In this document: piece after piece, positions 46,627 to 54,362 of the stretch | Layout of the letters: each line of letters begins with the position of its first letter | How positions within the stretch are numbered: the first letter of the stretch is position 1 | Assembly: GCF_009936045.1 (NCBI RefSeq) | Contig: NZ_QWEQ01000015.1 | Span: forward strand, 1 to 64,000 | Source: Emergencia sp. 1XD21-10 | GTDB taxonomy: Bacteria; Bacillota; Clostridia; Peptostreptococcales; Anaerovoracaceae | Reading direction: 5' to 3' | Length of the DNA: 64,000 bases | Notes under the pieces: generated by a model | Told to the model about the DNA's origin: nothing | What the model saw: the letters and a program-made list of their open reading frames with translations, nothing else | The model's database searches: none | Position numbers and translations under genes: made by a program

Positions 46627-47391
46627 TTATTTCCTTTCACGTTCTAATTTCTCTTTTATAATCTTCAGCTGCAGCTGCTGCATAGTCTCAAAGAACCGCA
46701 TGCCGCGCTCACGGGTTGCACCAGTCGGATCGCCCATAATTCCATTGGCACTGACTGCCCGAAGACCTTCCGTGTTCATTTTGTCCGAAACCTCTTTGGT
46801 CAGTCCGCCCATAAAGCCTGCTTCTGCTTTATCCATCTGTACCAAATCGGATACAGCCAGCATCATGGACGTTTCAAATTCACAGGAATGTCCACCGCAG
46901 ACACCTTTTGGCAGCCCCTCATTTTTCTCTGCCTCTGCAAGCATTTGCATAACATCCGCCATGCTGCAGCCGGTTACGATAGCAGCCTCAGGATGTTTCT
47001 CCCTGCAGCGCACTGCTGCCTCTTCCATCGCAGGCATATTTCCGCCGTGGGTGGATGCAAGAACAAACGTATCAAATCCATGTTTTAAATAAGAATCAAT
47101 ATAGTCCTCAATTATCATCATATAAGTTTCCGCCCTCAATGTAATGCTGCCAGGAAACGGCATATGGGGGTCAGAAACGCCGGGACGAATCACAGGTGCC
47201 GCCAGCGCTTTGCCCAGCCTCTTCGCAAAGTCGCCCGCCTCCGCATGGGCTCTGATTGCATCAGTAGCCTCCGGCAGGTGTGGCCCATGCTGTTCCACCG
47301 CACCGGAAAAAATTACCACTGTCTTATATCCTTCAGCCAATGCTTTTTCAATTTCAGGCCAGGTCATTTCCTCTAAATAATAAGTTCTCAT
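46627..47391 (-). CDS. Creatininase family amidohydrolase
   Basis: 254 residues from ATG 47391, 9 bases after AAGGAGG. The metal-site motifs are GAVEQHGPHLPEATDAI (Glu, His, Asp) and STHGGNMPAME (His, with Asn), with EFETSMMLA holding the last ligand glutamate. The family hydrolyses cyclic amides such as creatinine and others. It is first in an operon with the permease and DUF917 protein (stop and start separated by only 2 bp), divergent from the PucR regulator. Confidence 0.9.
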   Translation of the reverse strand: MRTYYLEEMTWPEIEKALAEGYKTVVIFSGAVEQHGPHLPEATDAIRAHAEAGDFAKRLGKALAAPVIRPGVSDPHMPFPGSITLRAETYMMIIEDYIDSYLKHGFDTFVLASTHGGNMPAMEEAAVRCREKHPEAAIVTGCSMADVMQMLAEAEKNEGLPKGVCGGHSCEFETSMMLAVSDLVQMDKAEAGFMGGLTKEVSDKMNTEGLRAVSANGIMGDPTGATRERGMRFFETMQQLQLKIIKEKLERERK

Positions 47392-47506
47392 AGCTGATTT
47401 CCTCCTTTCTTTTGCTATATACAATATTATAAATTTATCATATCATTGAAATCACTTTTAGCTCTTTTCTGTTTCAGATAAAAAAACGTGCTTCCCTTTG
47501 TTCCTT

Positions 47507-47535
47507 TTGACAAAAAACTCCTCCTATGATACACT
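47507..47535 (+). promoter_or_regulatory. Promoter of the PucR gene
   Basis: TTGACA (47507-47512), 17-bp spacer, TACACT (47530-47535), 42 bp before the start. Confidence 0.7.
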
Positions 47536-47577
47536 TTAAACAATTATCTTGTCCAAGAAGGCAGATAGGAGTGCAAT

Positions 47578-49173
47578 ATGAGTATCACCTTGAAAGATTT
47601 ATTAAGCCTGCCAGTGATGGAAGGTGCCATTGTAAGAGCCGGAACTTTATCGCTTTCCAACACCGTTTCCGGCATTGGAATCGTTGACCAGTTCGACATT
47701 CAATTTAATTATGACGAGTTGTTTCACACTTCCAAATATCTGCTTGGAGAGATTCTGCTGTCCAGCTATTTTCTTACGTTTCCCTTACAGGTCAAACTGG
47801 ATTGCCTGCACTTTCTTAGCCGCGTCGGAGCAAGCGGAACTTTAGTGATGAATATCGGTATGTTCAAAGAGGACTTCGAGCCGGAAGTGATACAAACTGC
47901 AGAAGCGCTGGATTTTCCTTTGATTCAGATGCCGTCTCACAGGCACTCCTGCAGCGAACTGATTACGCCTATTATGGAACAGATTCTGGAGGATCGAAAG
48001 AATCAAAACTACTGGACTAACATTGTCCTGGAATACATGGCGTCCCTCTCTGCGCAGGAGCGCTCTCTAACCCTTCTTGTAGACATTATCAGCCAGTACA
48101 CCCATTTTTCTATCGGTCTCTACGATAAGAACTTGAACCTGCTTCACGGTGCTGACTGGGCCGGTGAAGATTTCAAACCTCTTCATGACGCTAATTTTAC
48201 CATTTCCCATGGAGAGAAACTTTCCACTCGCACATCTTATCAAAGTGCTTTTGTCTCAAAGACAGGAAACCGCTACTACTTCACCCGAAGCCCCATTTTC
48301 TTCAGCGACCCGGTATTAAGATATCTAACAGTGATTTCCAAGCAGGGCGCGGTAAACCAAATCCAGTTTGAGCAGGTGATGGAATCGATTCGTCTGTATC
48401 TGTGTATATGGGAGAAAAACCGCTCTGATAAGACTGCCCTGTGTCATGCTCTTATTCACAACGAACCTATTAAAATTCAGAGCCTTGCCAAGCGGCTGAG
48501 TGTCGATATAAAGAAGATTCACGCTGTACTCATTTTCAGCATGACAAACAGGGCAAAAAAAGAGCCCGATTTACTTCGGACGAAATTAGAAAAACACTAT
48601 TATTCCCAAGGATTTACGCCAATTTCAGAGGTAAACGGAGATTGCATCGTTCTGTTTCTGGAATTTCCTGATTACGAGATCAATCGCTACGATTTCTTTA
48701 TGGAATCAGAAAAAGCTTTTTCTTCCTATGAGGAAATTGAGCGCATGATGATTCATGCCGATTACTATAACCCCGGCATTTACAAAGATTTATTCGAAGA
48801 GTACGTCGCCTATAACGCCTACCTGCATCGCATTCTTCCTTCAAAAAAAGTTTTCAATCTGGGCGAACTGCATTTCTGCAGCGAGTGCGCTGCCATTGCG
48901 TCAGACAAAAAAGCTTCTGACCATGTCCTTACCATTCTGCATCCGATTCTGCATGCCGCTTCCGGTGCTGATACTTTGCTGGAAACTCTGGAAACCTTTA
49001 TTATTGATGCCAACGGTAATATTGACAAGTCTGCCGAAATGCTGTATGTCCATAAAGGCACGGTGAAGTACCGGCTGAAACGAATTAACGAAATCCTTGG
49101 TTTTGATATGCGAAAAATGCCTGAATCTCTAACGATTTACAAGGCGCTGGCCCTTTACCGGATTTTAAAATAG
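47578..49173 (+). CDS. PucR-family transcriptional regulator
   Basis: 531 residues: N-terminal PucR/purine-catabolism domain (SITLKDLLSLPVMEGAIVRAGTLSLSNTVSGIGIVDQ...), a middle region of GAF-like folds, and a C-terminal HTH_30 helix-turn-helix (DKSAEMLYVHKGTVKYRLKRINEILGFDMRKMPE). PucR activates purine-degradation genes in Bacillus. Divergent from the creatininase-permease-DUF917 operon, so that operon is its likely target. The link to purine itself is an inference. Confidence 0.9.
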   Translation: MSITLKDLLSLPVMEGAIVRAGTLSLSNTVSGIGIVDQFDIQFNYDELFHTSKYLLGEILLSSYFLTFPLQVKLDCLHFLSRVGASGTLVMNIGMFKEDFEPEVIQTAEALDFPLIQMPSHRHSCSELITPIMEQILEDRKNQNYWTNIVLEYMASLSAQERSLTLLVDIISQYTHFSIGLYDKNLNLLHGADWAGEDFKPLHDANFTISHGEKLSTRTSYQSAFVSKTGNRYYFTRSPIFFSDPVLRYLTVISKQGAVNQIQFEQVMESIRLYLCIWEKNRSDKTALCHALIHNEPIKIQSLAKRLSVDIKKIHAVLIFSMTNRAKKEPDLLRTKLEKHYYSQGFTPISEVNGDCIVLFLEFPDYEINRYDFFMESEKAFSSYEEIERMMIHADYYNPGIYKDLFEEYVAYNAYLHRILPSKKVFNLGELHFCSECAAIASDKKASDHVLTILHPILHAASGADTLLETLETFIIDANGNIDKSAEMLYVHKGTVKYRLKRINEILGFDMRKMPESLTIYKALALYRILK

Positions 49174-49219
49174 AAAAAATTCAGCGCTGCTGAACTCTGT
49201 GCGCTTGCTTCACTCATAT

Positions 49220-49444
49220 TTCATGCATATTTCAAAGAGAATTCTCAAAAATATGCACCGCTGCGTGCATATTTTCACCAAAAATTAAAAAAATACGCAT
49301 AAAACGCCGTCATCAAGAGGGTTTTCCCTCTCTCTGACGGCGTTCTTCATTGTAAATCTGCATATTGCAATCAAAATTCTAAAAAATATGCACGATTCCT
49401 TATCATAGCCTGCATATTTTCGCTGATTTTTACGAATATATGCA
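49220..49444. promoter_or_regulatory. Cluster of TGCATATTT motifs
   Basis: The word (T/C/G)GCATATT or its complement appears about seven times in 225 bp (near 49223, 49250, 49266, 49362, 49386, 49411, 49437), in both orientations, between the PucR gene and the PurF-like gene. The words flank and straddle a terminator (49303-49344). They may be regulator sites or a repetitive sequence. Confidence 0.45.
49303..49344. terminator. Bidirectional terminator
   Basis: AACGCCGTCA ... TGACGGCGTT with an inner AGAGGG/CCCTCT, between convergent genes; T-rich on the minus side. Confidence 0.75.
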
Positions 49445-49469
49445 CAGCTGCTGCATTACAGTGCAAAGA

Positions 49470-50876
49470 CTATTCTTTTCCGTTCCAGCAGTAGGTGCAG
49501 AGTTTATTTCTTTCAAGGCCCGTAGCATCCATCATATCATCAAGGCGACAGAACTGCAGCGTAGTGAATCCCATTTCCTTACGGATTTCCTCCACCATCT
49601 GCGCGTATTTTTCTGTCTCCGGATTTGCATATTCTTCCAGAATCTCATCAGTTACGTTACCGTTCTCAAGTCTTGTGATGACTCTTCTGGTAATCAAGTC
49701 CATTTCGGAGGAAGAACGCGAGAAGTTCAGATATTTGCATCCATACATAATCGGCGGGCACGCAGGTCTGATATGCAGCTCCTTTGCGCCGATTTCAAAG
49801 AGATATTCGGCAGTTTCTCGAAGCTGCGTTCCTCTTACAATGGAATCGTCAATGAGTACCAATCTCTTGTCTCTGATTAAATCTTCCACAGTCAAAAGTT
49901 TCATCTTCGCAATCAGGTTGCGCTTAGTCTGAATGGTCGGCATAAACGAACGCATCCAGGTCGGTGTATATTTAATGAAAGGTCTTCCGTATGGAATACC
50001 AGAAGCATTGGAATATCCCACTGCGCTTCCGATACCGGAATCAGGTACACCAGCTACATAGTCCGCTTCTACACTATCCCGCTGTGCCATCTTGGCACCG
50101 CAGGCATTTCTCATCCGCTCTACACTGATCCCCTCATAGGAGCTTGCCGGAAACCCGTAATACACCCAAAGGAAAGTACAAATCTTCATGTCTTCGTTTG
50201 GATTCAGCAGTGTCACACAGTTCTGATCTGTAATCACTGCAATTTCTCCTGGTCCCAGTTCTTTGTAATCTGTATATCCCAGATTCTTGTAGGCAAAACT
50301 CTCGAAACTAAAGCAGAAACCCTCCTCTTTCTTACCTACAGCAATAGGTGTTCTGCCGTATTTATCACGAGCTGCATAAATGCCCGCCTTATTCATCAGA
50401 AGCAGCGATATGGAGCCGTCGATGACTTCTTGCGCATAGTGCATGCCCTCGATTAAATTCTCTTTCTGATTAATCAGCGCTGCAACCAGTTCGGTCGCGT
50501 TGATTTCACCGCCGCTCATCTCCAGAAAATGAGCATGTCCCGTATCAAAGAGTCTCTGCACCAGACTATCGACATTATTAATCTTTCCCACTGTCGTCAG
50601 CGCATAAGTGCCATGATGGGAACGAATAATCAACGGCTGTGGCTCGTAGTCCGAAATACAACCAATTCCCATAATGCCGTCCATCGTCTGCATATCTTTA
50701 TTAAACTTCGTTCTGAAAGGAGAGTTTTCGATATTGTGAATCGCTCTGTTAAAGCCGTCCTTTCCGTATACCGCCATACCACCTCGCCGAGTTCCCAGAT
50801 GAGAATGGTAATCTATCCCAAAAAACAAATCAAACACGCAGTCCTGCCGCGCTGCAACACCAAAAAAGCCGCCCAT
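49470..50876 (-). CDS. Amidophosphoribosyltransferase-like protein without the N-terminal cysteine
   Basis: 468 residues, same fold as PurF, which makes phosphoribosylamine from PRPP and glutamine. PurF needs an N-terminal cysteine as the glutaminase nucleophile (MCG...); here the start reads MGGFFGVAARQD with glycine in that place, so glutamine hydrolysis is unlikely. The phosphoribosyltransferase part is intact: VLIDDSIVRGTQL (PRPP loop), and the cysteines that bind the Fe-S cluster of Bacillus-type PurF seem kept (DMKICTFLWV, MYGCKYLN, KLCTYCWNG). It may use ammonia, serve a different reaction or be a regulator. AAAGGAGG before ATG. No other purine gene adjacent. Confidence 0.87.
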   Translation of the reverse strand: MGGFFGVAARQDCVFDLFFGIDYHSHLGTRRGGMAVYGKDGFNRAIHNIENSPFRTKFNKDMQTMDGIMGIGCISDYEPQPLIIRSHHGTYALTTVGKINNVDSLVQRLFDTGHAHFLEMSGGEINATELVAALINQKENLIEGMHYAQEVIDGSISLLLMNKAGIYAARDKYGRTPIAVGKKEEGFCFSFESFAYKNLGYTDYKELGPGEIAVITDQNCVTLLNPNEDMKICTFLWVYYGFPASSYEGISVERMRNACGAKMAQRDSVEADYVAGVPDSGIGSAVGYSNASGIPYGRPFIKYTPTWMRSFMPTIQTKRNLIAKMKLLTVEDLIRDKRLVLIDDSIVRGTQLRETAEYLFEIGAKELHIRPACPPIMYGCKYLNFSRSSSEMDLITRRVITRLENGNVTDEILEEYANPETEKYAQMVEEIRKEMGFTTLQFCRLDDMMDATGLERNKLCTYCWNGKE

Positions 50877-50967
50877 AACGTAACCTCCTTTATCGTAAAC
50901 GGTTTAACTGAAAAAAATATTGTACCACACTCTTTTTGCTTTTACAATATTTCTTTATAAAAAACAT

Positions 50968-51220
50968 ACGGCAAATATGAAAAGTATCATTAGCCATCAA
51001 TACTGACAAAATGATAGCAACATGCAGGATTTTGTCAGCAAATCGTGAAGAAACCCATCTTAATACGACTGAAATCCTGACAGAGCTGACAAAATCAAAA
51101 ATAATTGTCAGTTCTGGCAGAATTTTTGATAGAAACACAGACAAAACTGACAAAAATTTAAAAAGCTGTCAGCTTTGTCTGTTCCAGAAAATCATTAAAC
51201 GTTTTTCATGCGTTTGCCGT
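50968..51220. mobile_element. MITE-like repeat, copy B (no gene)
   Basis: About 253 bp. Ends ACGGCAAATATGAAAAG and TTTTTCATGCGTTTGCCGT are inverted repeats of about 19 bp. Interior matches copy A (39305-39496) with a roughly 55-bp extra stretch that duplicates the CTGACAAAA words (AATAATTGTCAG...ACAGACAAAACTGAC). Lies between the PurF-like gene and the pseudouridine synthase. Confidence 0.8.
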
Positions 51221-51273
51221 GACAGAAAACAACATAAATGCGGGGTAACTAAAAGAAGACGGTTTCCCGTCTT

Positions 51274-51978
51274 CTAGCAATTCTTTAAATATTCGACTTC
51301 TTCTTTTGTCAGTTTTCTATAATGCCCTACAGCCAATCTGCCCAGCTTAATATCGCCGATAGCAATACGTGCAAGTTCCTGCACGTTATTGCCGACCGCC
51401 TTAAACATCTTGCGTACCTGGCGATTTTTTCCCTCGTGAATGGTGATATCCACGATGGTAGACCTCTGCACGCCTTTAACAATCTGCACTTTGGCGTTAG
51501 ATGTCACGTAACCACCGATATCAACGCCCCTTCGCAGCTTTGCACATTTCTCGTCAGACAGAACGCCTGCAACCCGCGCCCTGTAAGTCTTCGGCATCTC
51601 ATGTTTCGGATGGGTCAGCCTATACGCAAAATCTCCGTCGTTGGTCATGATCAGCATGCCGGAAGTATTATAATCCAGTCGTCCCACCGGAAAAATTCTG
51701 GCGTCGACATCCCGCACCAAATCCATCACGGTCTGTCTATCCTTATCGTCACTGACGGTTGTCACATACCCCAGCGGTTTGTTGAGTAAAATATAGACCT
51801 TCTTATCCTCCGGTTCTATACGGCGACCATTGACTTCCACTACATCACCTGCAACTACATCATAGCCAGCTTCCTTCAGCGTCAGTCCGTTGACCTTCAC
51901 ATTGCCGGCAGCAACCAGTTCATCTGCCTTTCTTCTGCTGGCAATTCCTGATTGCGCAATATATTTATTAATTCTCAT
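51274..51978 (-). CDS. rluB: Pseudouridine synthase, RsuA/RluB family
   Basis: 234 residues from ATG 51978 (AGGAG 11 bases before). N-terminal S4 RNA-binding domain (MRINKYIAQSGIASRRKADELVAAGNVKVNG), then the catalytic segment FPVGRLDYNTSGMLIMTNDGDF with the uridine-attacking aspartate in RLDYNTSG, and EGKNRQVRKMFKAVG. Modifies a uridine of rRNA. RluB acts on 23S and RsuA on 16S; sequence suggests the RluB group but does not settle it. Confidence 0.9.
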   Translation of the reverse strand: MRINKYIAQSGIASRRKADELVAAGNVKVNGLTLKEAGYDVVAGDVVEVNGRRIEPEDKKVYILLNKPLGYVTTVSDDKDRQTVMDLVRDVDARIFPVGRLDYNTSGMLIMTNDGDFAYRLTHPKHEMPKTYRARVAGVLSDEKCAKLRRGVDIGGYVTSNAKVQIVKGVQRSTIVDITIHEGKNRQVRKMFKAVGNNVQELARIAIGDIKLGRLAVGHYRKLTKEEVEYLKNC

Positions 51979-52044
51979 CGATTTTATGTCTCCTTTTCCT
52001 AAGGAGGATTTTAACACAAAATCACCTGGAAGTCATCGCTTTTT

Positions 52045-53310
52045 TTAACAGTCGTATACGCAGGTGAGATCTGCCGCCTCGATGCGCGCTGCAATTTCTT
52101 CTCTGTTTACGGAGTAAAGTCCTTTCTCCTTCATATACTGGAAAAATTCATCTCCCGCAAAAGTAAACATGCCGCCGTCAGGTTTTTGGTACGTTAGCAG
52201 TGCACCAATAGCGATAGTATCCGGCAATTGCAAACACGATTCGCCTGCCGCATAACAACCGGCATTATGACCAGCCAGAGCCCCTGTAGAAATTGCTTCC
52301 GTATGACCGATGAAAAGGCCCGACTTCTCCCCGCCGCAAAAGAGGTTTTTAACACCTTTTACCTGCATATTTTCCTCTCGCTCTGTCACTGCCAGATAGC
52401 GAATAGAGTTGCCTTTTCCGCCTGCATAAGGGTCTGCATATCTTGCGTTTTCAAAACCTGCCACCGTCCGAAGCTGCTCCAGCGGAAAATATGGTGTCAT
52501 CATCTTTGCATAGCCTGTATCGATGAGAACAATGTTTTCCGCAAATTGCGGCAGCGCATACTGTTTGCAAACCTTTTTAGAAAGCTTGCTTTCATTGATT
52601 AATTCCTTTGCAAGGGGCACGATTGCTACGCCTTTCTCAGAAAGTTCCTGTTGCAGTGGCTTTGCTAGAGTCGATTTCTCTATTTTCGTGGATCCGCTGA
52701 AAGCGCCCGGCGTGCCGTCTGCACGTTTACCATAGTAGTCAAATCCGCCTGCTTTCTCAGAAATGCTGACTCTCGGTCCAAAGGCGGGACACCTGAGCAC
52801 GCACATACTGCATCCGTTTCCAAACTCCATGCAGTTTCCCATAGGTCCCGTCGTTCCCGTACAATCTACATAAACATCGGCATCAAAGTGCTCGCCATCC
52901 GCTGACACAAGTTCCGTAATTCTATTTTCACCATCCTGACATTTCTCGGTTTCGACATCTATAATCCGGGTCATGAAATGTATATCGACTCCCATCTCAT
53001 GCAAAAGTTGCCGAACCTTCGGTTCCACTTTTAATACGTTATAAAATGTTGCGTGCTTATGTCCCGGAAAATCTACATTTCGATGGGTTGCACAGCCGTC
53101 AGTAATCTCAAAAAGCTCTCTTGCACCCATAGCGATATTCTCTTCTGCCGCGGTAAATCTTCCATTATTTCGCATAATACCGCCCACATTGCCCAGCCCC
53201 AGGAGCAGGTCTGTCCTTTCAAGAAGCTGCACCTTTGCGCCGGTTTTTCTTGCGGTGACTGCAGCGCTGACCCCTGCCCAGCCGCCGCCGACTATGATAA
53301 TCTTTGCCAT
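52045..53310 (-). CDS. FAD-dependent oxidoreductase, GidA/TrmFO-like fold
   Basis: 421 residues from ATG 53310, five bases after GGAGG. N-terminal Rossmann dinucleotide site KIIIVGGGWAGVSAAVTARKTGAKVQLLE, then DADVYVDCTGTTGP, and the C-terminal GVKNLFCGGEKSGLFIGHTEAISTGALAGHNAG characteristic of FAD proteins of the TrmFO/MnmG group. A cysteine-rich patch GNGCSMCVLRCP in the middle is not part of those tRNA enzymes. Unlikely to be TrmFO itself (which lacks that patch). Function unknown; possibly a clostridial flavin/thiol redox enzyme. It stands between rluB and hemolysin III. Confidence 0.85.
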   Translation of the reverse strand: MAKIIIVGGGWAGVSAAVTARKTGAKVQLLERTDLLLGLGNVGGIMRNNGRFTAAEENIAMGARELFEITDGCATHRNVDFPGHKHATFYNVLKVEPKVRQLLHEMGVDIHFMTRIIDVETEKCQDGENRITELVSADGEHFDADVYVDCTGTTGPMGNCMEFGNGCSMCVLRCPAFGPRVSISEKAGGFDYYGKRADGTPGAFSGSTKIEKSTLAKPLQQELSEKGVAIVPLAKELINESKLSKKVCKQYALPQFAENIVLIDTGYAKMMTPYFPLEQLRTVAGFENARYADPYAGGKGNSIRYLAVTEREENMQVKGVKNLFCGGEKSGLFIGHTEAISTGALAGHNAGCYAAGESCLQLPDTIAIGALLTYQKPDGGMFTFAGDEFFQYMKEKGLYSVNREEIAARIEAADLTCVYDC

Positions 53311-53362
53311 ATGAACCTCCAACAATTCTTCTTGTTACTATTCATATGACAATTTATGCTTT

Positions 53363-54022
53363 TTAGAACGCCATAGGTATGACATAAACCGCGATACAGA
53401 TATAATGCAAGACACTCCCTGCCAGCACAAACAAATGCCAAATGCTGTGCATATATCTTTTTTTCATGGCATAAAATACAAGTCCCCCTGTGTAACTGAT
53501 CCCTCCAAGAAGCAGGAGCCAGAAGGCAGGCTGCGGCAGTACGCGGATAATATCTTTAAAGGCAAATACAATTGCCCAGCCCATGACCACATAAAGTACG
53601 GTGCCCAGCCTCTCGGTCTTAGCAAGATCGATGGCGTTGAGCAGAATGCCAAAACCTGCGCAAAGCCAGACTGCACCCACTACGACTAGTCCTTTGGGAT
53701 TTCCACGAAGGGCGACGAGACAAAATGGCGTATAACTCCCCGCAATCAGAAGGAAAATAGAAGCATGATCAAAAATTCGCAGTATTTCCTTTGCTTTGGG
53801 ATGGGGTACCCCATGATAAACCGCCGACATGGTGTAAAGCACAATCAGCGATATACCAAAAACCAGACTGACGCCCAGCGCCAACCCGCTGTGGTGAACT
53901 ACAGATAAAACGATCAGCACTGTAGTGCCGCCTACTGCCAGTACTGAGCCTAAGCCGTGAGACACTGTATTAAAAATCTCTTCCCCCACTGTATATCTCT
54001 TTAAAGTTCCGTCTGTCATCAT
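53363..54022 (-). CDS. Hemolysin III family (YqfA/TrhA-like) membrane protein
   Basis: 219 residues, seven hydrophobic segments. Conserved PAQR-family residues are present: NTVSHGLGS (first His), SAVYHG (His-Gly), FDHASIFLLIAGSYTPF (Asp-His) and SIWHLFVLAGSVLHY (His-His). These residues bind a metal in the adiponectin-receptor fold. Despite the name, toxicity is not established; E. coli TrhA concerns membrane energetics. AAAGGGG stands before two tandem ATGs. Confidence 0.92.
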   Translation of the reverse strand: MMTDGTLKRYTVGEEIFNTVSHGLGSVLAVGGTTVLIVLSVVHHSGLALGVSLVFGISLIVLYTMSAVYHGVPHPKAKEILRIFDHASIFLLIAGSYTPFCLVALRGNPKGLVVVGAVWLCAGFGILLNAIDLAKTERLGTVLYVVMGWAIVFAFKDIIRVLPQPAFWLLLLGGISYTGGLVFYAMKKRYMHSIWHLFVLAGSVLHYICIAVYVIPMAF

Positions 54023-54202
54023 TTTTCCCCTTTCTAACTTCGTATATATTTTTTAACATTTTAAAATCTAGTTTTTATTACTATATTATAATATATTCAT
54101 TTTCATTTTATGTCAAGTTTAAAACAAAATTTGTCTGCTACTTGTTTCCCAACATAGAAAATGCTATACTTTCTACTAGCATGGAAAGGAGCCTTAGATT
54201 TT

Positions 54203-54259
54203 ATGTATCAGGTTTGGAGAAGTTCCGGACCGTTCCTATCGTTTAAATACGATTTGTGA
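54203..54259 (+). CDS. Possible 18-residue peptide
   Basis: Frame MYQVWRSSGPFLSFKYDL with AAAGGAG 9 bases before ATG, within the predicted short transcript. It is aromatic and mildly basic; too short to compare. It could be a leader, a type I-like peptide or an accident. Confidence 0.35.
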   Translation: MYQVWRSSGPFLSFKYDL

Positions 54260-54320
54260 GCTGCCGAAACTGTTGAAAGAACTAGTAGTACTGTCAGAAT
54301 AAACCTTCTGTCGTACAACC

Positions 54321-54353
54321 AAAAAGGAACGACCCCACTAGTTGTTCCTTTTT
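54321..54353. terminator. Bidirectional terminator
   Basis: AAAAAGGAAC-ACc...GTTGTTCCTTTTT; T-runs on both strands, so it ends the small RNA and the convergent ABC gene. Confidence 0.85.
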
Positions 54354-54362
54354 AGACTATGC

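Larger units (their letters stand above)
54142..54353 (+). ncRNA. Candidate small RNA with leader peptide, function unknown
   Basis: A promoter TTGTTT (54142-54147), 17-bp spacer, TGC-TATACT (-10 54165-54170), then about 180 transcribed bases ending in a strong terminator (54321-54353). The unit contains an 18-codon frame (54203-54259) with AAAGGAG. It lies in a gap between genes on the opposite strand, so it is not a shadow. No RNA family recognised. Confidence 0.5.
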
